Positions 36,024 through 51,000 of a DNA stretch of 64,000 nt are shown here, in pieces. The DNA lies in the NCBI RefSeq assembly GCF_032854445.1, contig NC_088300.1, positions 75,073,005-75,137,004 on the forward strand. Reading direction: 5' to 3'. How positions within the stretch are numbered: the first letter of the stretch is position 1; each line of letters starts with the position of its first letter. This DNA is from Liolophura sinensis (Eukaryota > Mollusca > Polyplacophora > Chitonida > Chitonidae). The position numbers and the translations under genes were made by a program. The notes below the pieces were generated by a model, which was not told where the DNA came from, ran no database searches, and saw nothing but the letters and a program-made list of their open reading frames with translations.

Positions 36024-39000
36024 TTAGACCATAATAGCCCTTGAAGCTACACTTGCTTTCCTCTTCCTGGAATGTCTGTCATAATCTACATCCTGGCTGT
36101 TTGAAACTTCAAACTCTGAAGCCTACAAAATAATATGGAAATAACTTACGTTAAACAAAAACATAAAATTTAGAAGCCTTTCATTCACGGTTTTAATTCA
36201 GGATTTAATTTTTGAACTTACCATAGCACAGGCTACTTTAGCACTAATGCAGACAGGACTTTGATTATGGTAAAGAACCTCTTTGTTAAATCACTTATTC
36301 TCACTAAGAAAATTACATTCTGACAAAGAGACATGTAATACAACAAGCTCAACACATTGATATGTTAGACGTCCATACTATCGCAAGGAAAATGCAGCTG
36401 GAAAACTTTTTTACTTTTCTAAATCATAATGGGCTCTGATGGAGAGTAACTTCAGTATATCCTAAACTGTGATCAACACTCTGTTTAGTATAATATAACC
36501 TTAACAAACCAAATTTATTTATACATATCTTGTAGCTATATGTATGGTCATACGGCAGTATGGTTTCATTGCTAGATGTTAAGAAATTCTGTTGGAGAGA
36601 TGGAGACTGATGAGTATAATGGGGGTTTAATTATGTCTGACGCTTGGTACTTAACGTCAGCGTACTGAGTTTAAAAGTCGTTCCCAGCACGTTAGACATG
36701 GGTCCAGGGGCCATGTGGGCTCCACAACTCAACAAACCTGAACTTCATAATTGGCACAGACGATTTCTCAGCCATTCAAAGCTGGAACACTGAGACATGG
36801 GGTTCAAGGAGTACAAAGCTATAAAAGTGACTTTATGGAAAAAACAATTGTCAACAAGTAAATGTGGGGGATCCGAAGTTTAAAAGTCTCATAACACATT
36901 ACGTGAGAGACCAACGGACAATTAGGTGAGTTTTCAGCCATTCTCACCAAGATGTGGGATCTAAGGAGTAAGGAGATGTAAAAGTGACAAAAAACTTTTA
37001 AAATTAGTCAGTTTACCAGTCAGGATAGCGATATTAACATTGGGGCTTCGAGTTTGAAAGTTGGGGCCCCGACTTTCATATGGCAGACCCAGATAAGCAT
37101 TCTTGGAGATCTATTTTCACAATGTCCCTTTAAAAGGCTCCATAAAAGAACTATAACTGACTGAAATAAAATAAACAATTTCAAACTTCTTCTTATAATT
37201 TTGAATACTTTCTTACATCACATTATTTGTGATAACCAAAGAGAATCTAGGTCTGTATTTTGTACCGGTAGTCATTTAGGTACTAAAATCAATTTAAGAA
37301 ATATGATTGTTCCTTTCAGTACAGACATCAGTTGCTTCTTTTTAGGACTTTTTGACTGCACATAAATTTGTTCTAAATGCATGTGGTGCTGTTATTGTAG
37401 AGCAAATTACAAATACTCTCAATGCCCACTGTCCAGAATGGCAACTGTCTTTAAGTAGGAAAGAACCGGAGCAATCAGTTCTTTATGACCATTATGAATC
37501 AGAGAAAGTATTTTAACAACATTTTCTTTGCAAAAAGACACATGTCCAACATATCCATGTATAGAACTAATGGTGTTACAAATCAATGACGAAATTTTGA
37601 TTTTCAGCACTTATCACTGATTTTGCAGGTAGCTGAATATAATATGTTTGTACATGCTATGGTTTGAACCTTCAGCTTTGTAAAAAAAAAAAGCCTCTTT
37701 CAAACTAGATGCAGCCACTGCATGATGTGTTTCTGTGTTCACATGGAAGATCAGAGACATGACAATCATAGAAGCTCATAGCAGTCATTAGTGCAGCACT
37801 CCATCATCTGCACGTACAGATATTCAGAGCAAGGTATTCAAGATCAGTTTTTATAGGTTAAAAACACCACAGTATGAGGCAAGCTGGCAGGAAAATAGGA
37901 TCATTATCATTTTTATTTTACAGCATGGTTGTGGGCCTGATGTGGTGGTATGAATGATAACATTAAACAAAGAAGAGTGTCCTATGGTGTGGCCACTGTT
38001 AATGGGTCTTTAGAAATGAACACAAATCGATCAACGTGTCAATGTCTTGAGGAACAAACATGAACAAAGTGAAATAAAATGAGGAATCTGGCTAACCGAG
38101 GAAGCTAGATGAAGCATGTCAGATTTCATGACTTTAAGGAAAGGTAAGAGATCAAGAAATAAGATGATCAAGTATCACCATTTGTAAACAAGTTTTATAT
38201 GCATAGTGAAAGATATGCAATTAGAGTTCAATATGAATGGACGATATCAGTCAAATCCAGGTGCCTATACAATATCCCTGCAAGTGTCTATTAGATTAAC
38301 TCTACCCCCTCCCCCCCCCACCCCCATGAAAAATTAATAACCTTTAGGATAATGGTATGCAGTGTTCTTTCAACTATTCTCAACATGCTGGAAGAAATCT
38401 TACCAAATCACTCTTGGCTATGGCTCGCTTCTTCCCTCTTCGCTTCTCACCACGTGTCTGCTGTTCACGTTTGTCATCTGTCAAATCATTCTGTCTCAAG
38501 CGTGGACTGTGGTGAACCTGCACAACCAAATATCTAAATTTATTCATCAGAGGGTGTCATGCTATATACACACATATAAATATTAGACATTTATTTAAAA
38601 CAAAAAAATTCCTATCTGCCTTCCATTAAGGCATTAGTTAAAAGCCAATAAAAACCCGTCAGTGAACTGAAGCCAAAGAGGAGTGCCGGCTGTGGCCAAT
38701 TGGTTAAGTTATTTACCTATCAATCACAAGGACAATCAAGGTGCGGTTGGAAACTCCACCTTGGACAGGGAATTTGTAGAATCCTCTGCTCTAACAACTG
38801 CTGGGTCTTGAGGATAATAAGCAATTGATGACACTTGTGGTCATTTTTGCAATCTAACAGTCACTGAAGACCACTTGCCTTTATAAAAATGGCAGATATA
38901 TATCTAGATTTACATAATATGTGGGAAAATTTATACGTGTGACTAGACAATGCAGATGTATATTCAGGCCTTTTACCCGAGTTCGTCTGCGGCAGCCCCC

Positions 39001-42000
39001 ACCTAGTCTCATCAAAATCTGCATAAACTTTCGAAAGTGCTGAAATGCCAATTTTGCTTATAAGGCAGCACTGTAAACATACTGGCACTGGAACCTCCTG
39101 CAAAGATACACCCCATTTTTTCAGCCGTGCTACAAGACACGTGTTGCAAAGAGTTGCTTCCCCTGATAATAATAGCTAAACAAGTTACAGCACTTTCGTA
39201 CGCATGGAGGCATGCATGGCAAACGTCCTTTCACCTAATATCTTACATCATATAGATGATGATCTCTTAACTCAGAAGTTTGGGTTTTAGAAATATTTTG
39301 AAATATTAAATATATAATGGATCACAATGGGTCACCTTGTTTTCATTTAATTTCGCATTACTCCTCTCTGCAGAGGAAATCTTCTTTTTCCGTCCAGCCA
39401 AGGTGATACCTTCAGTCATTTCTGTAAGATTATCAATCTGTAAGGCCATTAAAACAACTGCTTTATAACAGTTTAAGAAACATACTGACTTGTACATGAA
39501 AATGCTAATAAAAATGGCCAACACAGAGGAGTACTTCATAAGCAGCTAACAACTGCTCATTTATCTATATGCTACAGATTTCATAAATTTAAGGATATTT
39601 ACAGATAATTCTTTGTCTTTGAAACAGTTCATACATCCCTTTTAGTTTAATATGTATCAGAGGCCTGTTTAGAGTGTGGTTGATTTGACTCCTTCGGAAC
39701 AGACCTACATCAATAACATATAATAATCATTAATACCAACAAGCAGATCTGTAAATTTCAAAGAATAATAAATAAACTGACACATGTGCATGCTCTAATA
39801 TGAAGCTAGATTAGTTTTGTGAATTTACCTCTTTTGTGGTGGTGCTTTCAGGATCCTCAAACAGTTCACTTTTCTTCAGAGAGCAATCTCTTTTGGAACC
39901 ACTTTCTGCTTCCATCTGAACAAATATATTTCTAATTGAAATTCTCAAATAATAGTGATATTAAGTGATATTATCTATATGCCAGCATCTGGTTCTAAAT
40001 AAAAACATTTCAGTTCTGTTTATGAGTTTGGATCCACATCATGTCTGCTTGTCGACTTTCTGCAAAGAATTCTGTCACATACTACATGTATGTTTCGATG
40101 CTGTTGCGGCACTTACTACAGTTGTTTTTTTACACAATAAATCTATAACATAAATAGCTTAAAACAGTATCATAATGATAAACTCCATGCCTCCTGTTAC
40201 AATCAGGCTACATCTTCTGTTTACACAAGCAAGGAGCGATAATATGCAATCTGCTAAAAATAATACTGAAAGAGTTGTTAAGGTTTAAGTACACAACTAA
40301 GTTTCATAAAATATGTTACAATTTACTCAGCTGCAGTGTTTTTAATCAACATCTTGCTGACTTTGCAGTGGTTCTACTCAGGAAGGTGTAGTCTTACATA
40401 TAGCTTGTGCCGATTTCTTCACTTTAATGAACTTGAGCGCTATAATACGACTGAAGTTCCAATTGAAGAGTACAGCATAAGAGCCGAACAAATACAGAAA
40501 ACCTTACCTTTCTTTTATCACTTTTTTGCTTTTTGAAGTACTTCTTGACACCATCTGACAGAATCTTGTCCTTGTTTACTATTTTGCCCAACCTACAAAA
40601 CAATTTCAATCCAGTAAAGAGAAGTTTTGTTTTTAAAAACAGCTAAAAAGTGGACTGACATCAAATTATATAGCAACAGTGCAAAAGTATTCCATCATTT
40701 ACCTTTTACCCTTTGTAGGATTTTTTATAAATCCTTCCTTCTCAAGTCTGTTAAGTAGGCCTTGAGCTACAGTCATTTCTACTCCAAGTCTTCTGGAAAA
40801 GGTTGGAGCCACCACCCTAGTACTGTCAGTGCAAGCAATCAGAGCACGTCTCCACAGACACGTTGCCTAATCCATTAGAAATACAAAGTGAATCATGGTT
40901 AACACCTGCAACATCTAGTCCAAAAAGTCATACTCCATCACAAGGAGTAATTTACGCTGTAACAAATTTCTAAAACTGACAACAGATGGTGCACTTGAAA
41001 ATGTTGAGAAAATTATACTCCATACTACCGATCACACTCAAGGAAGTCGGAAAATGGAAATATATGTATGTAGTTATTAAATTGAACTTGTTATATATTA
41101 TATGGTGAATGTAATATGCATAAGCGAACCGTAATATGCATTATTACCTGAATTGCTATTGGGGATAGGCCAATGAGGTAAGGATCAGTTACTTCACCAC
41201 CAATGTTGTCTACCTGTAGAACACAAAAGATAAAACCTGAACATTAATGTAAGTACTAACTTGTACCCTCAATAATTCTCCCAGTGTCCAGAAAGGGTAT
41301 TCAAGTGTTTTCTGGAATAAATAAAACAATAGTTCATTTCCACATACATGATCAGAAACTTTAAGACAGCCACCCTATGGATGTATAAACATAAAATTCT
41401 CCCTCATTATAACATGCTTCATTGTGCACACTTCAGCGTTCATGTATGTAACAGGCAAAATTTTGTCTCCAAAATTCTTCTTGAAGATATTGCACGCATC
41501 TGTGAAAAGTTTCAAATTTTCAAAAAGCTTGGTTACCATGTGACTCCCATTATTTAATTACAACCATGACATTAGATGTCAGTTCCACATATATTATTTA
41601 TTTACTTATTTGATTGGTGTTTAAGCCATACTTAATAACATTTCACGATGGCTGCCATCATTATGGTGGAAGAAAGCCGTGCAAAGCCCAGGGAAAACCC
41701 ACAACCATCCGCAGGCACACCTTTCAATGTACAGCCATATATATAATGTATTTCCCCCAAGAACAGTGTTGTAATGAGGGAAAAGTATGAAGTCAGAAAC
41801 TTTGATTGTAGGTGAGGGCAACTGAATCAATAACAGATCAAATGGGCAAAAGTTTCACACCCGTGTGGCCATATAAACCTGTGAACAGAAGTCATGTAGT
41901 TATGGTGCGAGTAACTATTTTATGATTGGGTGTGAAACATAACTGGCTTTTGAACACTGATTATATCTAATTGTTTCTTAGTTCTTAGTCAAAAATGCTG

Positions 42001-45000
42001 ATGTATGTTAGAAAACCATGTTCAAAATCAGATTCATACTGTTAAGATATCTATAGTCCTGTGGCCACGGTTAGTTTGTCTGAGATAAAAAAAATAATTG
42101 CAAATTTGCAATAAGTGGGACATTCACGTTATGTCATTTTGCATTTGGGCCTCTCCATATTAAAGTAAATGACCCATATTGCTACGTGGTCAAAAATCCG
42201 AGTGATTAATCAACATTAGAGACTGACTTAAAACTTTGCATAAATCCAGCTTAAAATAAAGGAATACAATTATCAATGCACATTAGGTTATATGAAATTT
42301 CTATTCAGATTGTTGCAGGCCTACACATGATGCTGTCATTTCATTTTCCTTTGTATACATGAATACAAAAGTCTGCAACAGTCTCCACCTGACCTTAACT
42401 TGTGTGAACTTGAAATACCAATTTAGCTGATATCATAATGGCTTCACTGCCTAAATCTGAAGTGTTTTTTGGGCTTTAAAAGTGGAACCAATTTAAACGC
42501 AAGCATGATGTAGACAAATCTGATTTCATGACATGCCCAATAAGTAATTAAATTCAGATAAAACTATAAAACTGACTAGGCCTACTGTAATTCCTCAACC
42601 TTTTCACATGTTTGCAAGCTGTTTTCACACATATTCTGAAGGCATTATTCTTTGTTGAGAGGTAAAACTATACTTTCCATGAAGCCGTGAAATTGGCCAT
42701 TCCAACCATGCAGTTTTGACTGCAAAATCAAATTAAACATGTGCATACCTTGCACTGAAAGTTGGTCTTTAACATGTGAAAAGCTTGTGGAATTAGGGTA
42801 CTCTGATGTTATATTTCATACGTCTCACACAGGAAAACCCAAGAAAACATCCTTGTCTTTTCTATGACCATTAGAATAAAATTAGATTGTCAACAATTTC
42901 AACTGAAAAAGGTGTGTAATCTGAACATTAAAGGCACAAACAGGCAACATAAGAAAGAACCCAGTTCCAAACTCTCCTAATATAGCCCTGAATTGACAAA
43001 TGTCTAGAAACTTCATTCTCAAGAAGATCTGACAGGATTTCACATACAGCAATCTGAAGCCTGTGTGCAGTCTGACTTTATTTGGATGATCTTTAATATG
43101 GCTTTTGAGTGAGAAAAAAAATCATGTCTATGCTATGACACATTTACCTGTACAGCCAGAGACTTATTTAAAACGACAGAACTAGGATGTCTTGAAGATA
43201 CATAAAGTTTGGGAAAACTAAAGCATAGTTCTGATTCAGCGCCATTATGATTCCTAAATGAAACATGAAACATCTACCTCTTAACCTAAGAGAATACCAA
43301 AATTCTGAGCTTATAGTTTCAACATACTGATTAAATGAAATCATCAATATGAATATGTGCCTTCATTCACCCTGAATCAAAAGATTTAAAAGTCGCATCC
43401 ATATGTACTTACTGAACTGCAATCACTGCAAATGTGATTCTCTGGAGCATCCTCTTCTTCCATAATCTTGAAGCATACACCATGCTGCCAAAACTTGCAT
43501 ATAGAGCACAAGATCATAAGCCCATCATCCTGGTATAGAAATAAATCGATTGTTCAAACCACAAACTTTCACATTCTTCATGCAAACATACACTCACATC
43601 TTTGAATATGATAAATGTATGTAAAAGACTACCAGCTCATAAAAATGCATATCAAGTCAAACTTCCCAACTCGACACATATAAAAAAGGACATCTGGTCA
43701 ATATCGTCCATGCTGCTTGGTCTGCTTTTATCTCCATTTACAATCAATAGTATTTTTTTAAATAAACTAATACTTGTCTACTGTGAATACCGACCACGAT
43801 TTCCAGTGCCCATTGTATCTAGTGCATGTTAATCCACTTTATATAATCCAACACAACATCCTGCTTGCCGACTCCAGACAATTGCCTTTATCACCGCTGG
43901 GGGTCAGAGAAATCAGAGTAGGGAGATAATCCTCCTAGTGAACAATTCCTCGAACTGATGAAGAAATTCTCTTGAACTTGACTTTGATCTGTACACTTCA
44001 CTTGGTGGTAGTCATTAGCTGAGACGACATTAAGCAATTCAGGACATGAAATAATGCAGTATTGTGGCTTTCTGTCATTTTGTTTCCCATATTTCATTGA
44101 ATCAACTATGGATCACCAACCTGCTTAGAGTGACAGTGACTATAAAGAGATGTTATATGGAAATGTCCGACTGATAAAGTTCAACTCATTCAGCCTTATT
44201 TGTCCAAAACTGACACAGAGCTAAAGAATATGGGACAAACTACAGGGAGCCATATCCTAAGACAGCATTTCTACCTTGGCGAGTATGAAACAAATTTGCA
44301 AGTATGAAACAAATTCCCAGGTAAATGACAACACTTTTTTTTTGTCTTTTATTACATCTAGTCCATTGTGTACATAAAAACAATAGATCTGAGACAAATG
44401 AAACTTAATTCACCTTCTTCAGGGGTCAAAATGTTTAATATTTTGAGCTCTTCAGAGTGTTGATCTCAAAAAAAATTTGGGTCATCAACAATGATTTAAA
44501 GGTGTGGAATGTCTTAGATCCCATTTATATCATTTTACAACAACATGGAAGTAGATAAAATACAACAGTCAGTCATTTATGTGTCTGAAATAAGGGATAT
44601 TTTCATGGTACAGTAACGCCTTTTTCATCACCTGGCCTCAGTTTGAGGTTATCATTTTTATTTTGAGTTCTTAAAAACAAGTGAATAACCTAACATTTTG
44701 ACCCCTGTTGGTTAGTACTGACTCCTGTACTACCTCCACTAGAAGTAGGTGTTGTAGTTGTTCAGCCTTCCATAAGAACCTTCCATAAACTGCCACCTTG
44801 TCAAAACTGACATTTTGTTGCGTTACCGGGTAGGGTTGGTTTTACACCGAGTATAATGTGTTTCCCCACAATACACATTAAATTCCTATGTATTTCCAGA
44901 GAATGTCATTCGATTAAATGCAGTTAATACCAATGGATTGCAGGCCATTACACCCTTAAGCTGTGCGTGTTTTGTTTGGAAACTTTTGCCCATTATCAAT

Positions 45001-48000
45001 GCACCTTATCTATTTTCTTTGAAATTATAAAACAAAAGTTTAAATAACACAAACCTCATTACAACCACAAGGACATTTGACTCCAAGTTCATCATCATCT
45101 TCCATTTCCGCTTCTGGTCCTGATGGCTTCTTGCTTGTTTTCTGTCCTGTTACAGGTAAATTAGATGACTCAGACAAAAAACATCAAAAATTTTCAAATG
45201 ATTACATCCCTTATATATTTAAGAACTAGGGTAAGCATTTCAAAAGACAGCAGTCCTCCCTTTAAAACAAATGAGCTGAAAGGAATATCCAATATGTTTA
45301 CTAACACTGTAAATAACAATTGGTTGAACAGTAACTGAGGATTGGTTATCTGAACTGGTGATGACGTCTTAAAGCATATAAAGACATGTGACAATGTCTT
45401 CATGCTTTCCAACTATTTAGCCAACCGCTGGGGTTGGGAAATGGAAGTGTAAAGTGCCATGCTTGTTTGGTATTGTTGTGCAGGTCAGTGTTTCTCCTAT
45501 CCAATGTCACACATTTGCGTTAGGCCTGACGATTAAACTCAAAGACTGCAGCAATTAAGAAATAATTTCTAGAATAACTTTTCCATAAAGTACAACTCTT
45601 TCAGCCTTACTTTTCCAAAACTGACATTTTATCAACAAAATCCAGTCTTTAGGGAATTAAATAATATAACATAAACCAACCTACTTTCCTAAAATTCTTT
45701 AACTAACTGCACACAAACTTTTTAATTTTTGGCTTCACCTGGTTTGGCTGGGCTTTGCAAGGGGATATCCTCACAATGTTCAGGTACCAGAGCTGGTTCT
45801 TTCTTCTTTCCAGAGTTTTCTGTCTCCAAGGTTGTGCTAGTGGTCATTTCATCTGTTTTCTGCAAGGAAAACAATTAACAAAAGTAACTAAAATATTCAT
45901 AAGAAGCCAATCATTGCTACTAGTATTTTGACACTGAGCATCTTTAATATTAAGAAAGATAATCATTGTTTTCATGATTACATCGAAAAGTATAGAATTT
46001 ACAAACGTATATCACATCACCAATTTATAGTTCATGTGGGTGATTTATTTACAATGCTGAGTAAAATAATCATCAACAATAATCATCAAATTATCAACAA
46101 AAGAAGATTAAATCTGCCGTCTTGATTACTCTGAACCATAACAGACAAAGAAAATGTAATCATTCAGTCCATTTCTATCATAACATGTATTTACTTCAGT
46201 GAAGTTTAATGCCATACTCAACCAGGCTTATATGTTGATTCACAGTCTTATGGCATTTAGATAAACAGAAATCCAGAGCAGGATACACAGAGCAATGCCT
46301 CTGATGAATTGGCCAGTAACAACCCTGTCAGCAGAGTACTCCATGGGGTCTATAAAAATCTGTCACATGATCATGCTAAATAGCTATTAAATGTAAAGTT
46401 GGATTTCCTTGACCTAACCAGGGAGTTGCAAATAAACAAACCATGTCAATATCTTGGTTCTCCACTTCAAGTTTGCCGTCAGTGGCGTCCTCAATTTTAG
46501 CATCCTCTTCAGCATCACTTTTGAGCTCAAACTGTTTACTGTCTGTTTTAATTCTCATTTTAACACTAAACAGGAGAAAAAAAAAACACCAAATAATGCT
46601 ACATCATACAATTTTTTCTCAAATTTCTACTTACACTCAAGGGCAGAACTGATGTGTAATTGTCTCCTCTTATCAAATAAACAGATAAGTTTTTTTTCTT
46701 AATCCCAGATAAAATTGGACCATTGCTCAAAGAGACTATACTGGAGATTTTTAGCAAAAAAAATTACTTTTCACAAAATATCACACAAAAGAGAAACTAA
46801 AAACAATTAGTTTTGGCCATTTTCATCAAAGATTAGACAATTTGAAAATCCTGATTTCATCTGAAATCAGCCGATCAGCTCTTGTCTGTACAAAAATTAT
46901 TGTTCAAAACTGAAGTTCCTAATATTTATAAAGCAGGTTGCATTATGATTTTTTCAAACTTAAGAATCATTTTTTACACTACAAATAATACAGATCCGAG
47001 TCTGATATTTACTGAAAGGCAATAATTTGAGCTATGTTAAGTAAATAGAAAAAATTTTATTTGATTAGCAAATATGTTTTTTTTTTAGGCAAACATCTCC
47101 GGTATAGTTTCTTTATTAATCAAATTATAATGAAGAGTACTTATTAAGCGATGGATAAGTTGTGTTTGGACAAATTACATGAAGAAAGGTGAAACTAGAA
47201 TTAGTATGAGGTATGTAAACGGTGCACAACCAACTATCATATCTGCATAAAAGTGTGCCTGAAAATACCCTGCATACCTCACAATCACATGGCAGCTTAA
47301 TGACCCAGGTGTCTCTCACCAATGCGGTCGCTGTGAGTTCAAGTCCAGCTCAGGCTGGCTTCCTCTCTGGCCGTAAGTGGGAAGGTCTGTAAGCAACCTG
47401 CGGATGGTCGTGCAGTTTCCCCCGGGCTGTGTCCGGTTTCCACCCACCATAATGCTGGTTGCCGTCGTATAAGTGAAATATTCTTGAGTGCGGCATAAAA
47501 CACCAATCAAATAAATAAATAAATAAACACAATCACATGAGACACTTATAAGTGGGAGTACACATGGATATGTGTCTTCTGCTGGTACTCAACATTGCTT
47601 TAATTTTATAATGGTGGTACGTTTTTGGACTGGAGGATAACATATTCAAAAAAAAACTAGTGCTTCAGATATCAGGCTGAAACCATATGCTGGACTTAAT
47701 GGATGGATGGACTGACAGACGAATAGTTTTTGGGCAAAAATAATTCCAAACTTGGTTTCATTCAAAGGTACCAAGAAACCAAACTTGAGATAAGTTCAAA
47801 AAGTTCAGAAGATATCATGCACAATTCAAACACCAGACGGACAGATTAAGTTGAAAAACAGTTAGGCACAAGCAGGTAAGCAATACCAAGCAGGGTTTCA
47901 TATCAATTTATATTGTATCTACATATACATGGATATGCATGTAGGGTGCTGGTGAATTCCAATTTGGGTAAGTATATGGTGAGCATGTGATACACAGTAC

Positions 48001-51000
48001 TCAAAGCTCATCTGGTACAATGATTTATTAATGGCACTGTCTTTACATGTATCTCTGCTAGCATCAATTACAATGTAAAAGCTGATGTGCAAAGTCGTGT
48101 ACCTTTTTGACGCACCAAATTGAAGTTATCTATGACAATGTTCATTGTTTTGTGAAAGAACTTTCAGTTGTGGGGCCATCTCTGTTGAGCTTTTCAGATA
48201 AAATTGGGTACACTGATATGGATTTTTATTTTGGCTAATGAAGACAATTTAAAGAAATTGACATTCATGCAAGAAAAGTAAAAAAAATAATAACTTCTAT
48301 CAAAATCCCATCAAAAAATTTACACTAAGGCCATTTTTGGCAGGTCAGGTCATGTTATACCCAATGAACACATTCTTAATTTTGGCCTTCTGTACATACA
48401 CAGTAGGTAGTGAATAGCGTATACAACATTTAATCAGCAACAGAAACTGACATGTTGACCGGAATTCTTTTCACTTATCAATGACTGAGTACAGCTGGCT
48501 GGTAGAATGGAAACAGAAGTATTTGTAGGGATTAGTCTTCTAATAAAGGTAATGCTAAGGAAATCTCCACATTCAAAAAGCATAAATAGAGAAACTTACC
48601 AATGGAAAGGCTGTTATTTTCAAGGTAACATTGACATGAAAAATGGAAGGAAAGAAGTTTGTTAACTATACTTGAAAGCATCCGCATTTTAAAAGAAGGG
48701 TTAAATGATAAGGATCAATAAAATTTGGACTGTATTCAATATGGAAACAGAATATTTCTGTTACCGCTTTGACCTGACATTGTGTCATGCACAAACAGAT
48801 GCTGCAGGTCCCCATTACTGGGACATTAATTAACACAAATGATGTGAAACAATGAAAACTGCCTTATTTTCAGGCATAATCCAAACTGTATAGAAACTAC
48901 TAAAGAGTTTTTGAGTACACTTCAATAAGTTACCTAATACACATTACATGGCAATATATATGTACATCAAATTTGAAAAATATGTTTTAACAATGGGTCC
49001 ATATCTGTCCTGAAAAGTTTTCTTTAAAATTTCAGTTTCTCTTGGAACTGAAGTAGCTCTTTACAAACAATCATCAAATTCATATCATACCTGGGACCAA
49101 TCATGTAAATATGTACAACATGTATAACATGGCAACATCATTAAGGGGACATAACTCTGTGCTATGATTTTTCTCGCCAACCATGTCATTGTCTGAAGAC
49201 CACTGTCCTAGGGTCAACTTTAAGTATGCAGAGAAACTCACAGTTGCAACATCCCCAACTTTGATATTCATGGGTTGTTCTTCGAAAACAAATGTATCTG
49301 AATCAGACGGTCGAAATCCAGGGGGCTCATAATCCTCAGGTGTAACTGCAGCAAAGAGCAAAGTTTCCAACATAATAAAAATAAAAGACTTTAACATTGA
49401 TTGATATTTTTAATCTGAAGTCATATACAAGTCAGTGAAAGTGTAGTTTTCTACAGACCATGCAGGCGATTGTCTCTGTTATTGAAGCCAAGCCTGCTCA
49501 TCTACAGTGAAGATTGGTGTTGTCTGTTTACTTGCCATCCCGCTTTCTCCTACAATGAATTGTCACAAGCACTGGCTTGGTGTTTGTTGTTATAACTTTT
49601 TTCACCCTCCTAACAGACTGGTCTTCATGAACTTGTGTACAATCAACACAGTAAAACAAAACTACATCTCTCAGTCAATATTGTGAAATACTCAGACCCT
49701 TTTACGCCATATCCAGAAAGATATACAAACAAAGACAAATCATCACACTGATTGGTCAGATTGGACAAAATGATCTGGCTGACTGGTCAAAATGGAGGTC
49801 TCAATTCCGTCACCTTGCTAGAGTTCTTCACTGCCAGGGTCTGAATTAAAATAACTGTACTGCCACATACAGCAACCACAAAAGTCAGGCCATTCTGGAT
49901 TCCCTAACCTTGGTTGCACTGTCAGGCAAGGCTATCAACTTTACCAGACTTTTCCTTTAAGATACTGAAGGCAGCAAACCAAAATAAAATACAAAGTAAT
50001 TCTCTAAAATCTCCATAGCCTTATTAAAGGACACGTAACAAATTCAAAATAGGTTCAATTCATTTATTTATTTATTTGATTAATGTTTTACGCCGTGATC
50101 AAGAATAATTCACCTATACAATGGCGGCCAGCATTATGGTGAGAGGAAACCAGGCAGAGCCCGGAGAAAACTCACGACCATCCGCACGTTGCTGGCAGAC
50201 CTTCCCACTTACGGCCAGAGAGGAAGACAGTATGAGTTGGGCTTGGTCTCATTGTTTAATACATGCAGTTAAAAATATTTACAGGAAAATGGAGAACAGA
50301 TGGGCAAAAGTACAACAAACTTGCTAAAAATCATTATGGCTCTTCCTCGTGACAAAGTGTAAGTGTCATACAGGTTTGGTAAACGTAAATTCAATTGGTC
50401 AAGGGATAAAGGGTTTACCGGAAAATAGCCGGACAAACAACCTGATGGATGGTCAAAGGGAATAATGATTGGTCATGGAAATTGAAACTACAGTGTTCAT
50501 CGACATGCCAAGGTTTGAAAGTTTGGTATGCTTAGTGAACCTGATATATTGTGTTAACAAACCTTTTACAAAATTTAACATCGATGAACCCAATGACCTT
50601 GAAAAAATGGGTGAAGGTCACTGAAAATCTAAAGGTTCTTTCTCAGGACAAATTGTACGTGTGGTATAAGTTTGGTGAACTTTGAAAGGGCAAACAGGCA
50701 GAAGGACGGCCGACGACAAACTCTACCACAATATCCCTAGGCCAATACTGGCCGAGGGGTAATAACTATCAATATGCATGTACATTTACTTGAGCTTGGC
50801 CAGATTACCTTCATCAAAGTACAGAAGTTTCATAGTCATCATGACATCATCAGGCAATGATTTGAGTGTCTGTGTCAACACAACAATGGTTCTAAGCAGC
50901 CTTATAGTTGCCTTCTTTGTTTCTGCAGCAGTGGCTGCACTTGAAACTTTCTTGTCGTTTCTGTAATGAAAAGACATGAAAAAAAAAAAACAGGTAAATC

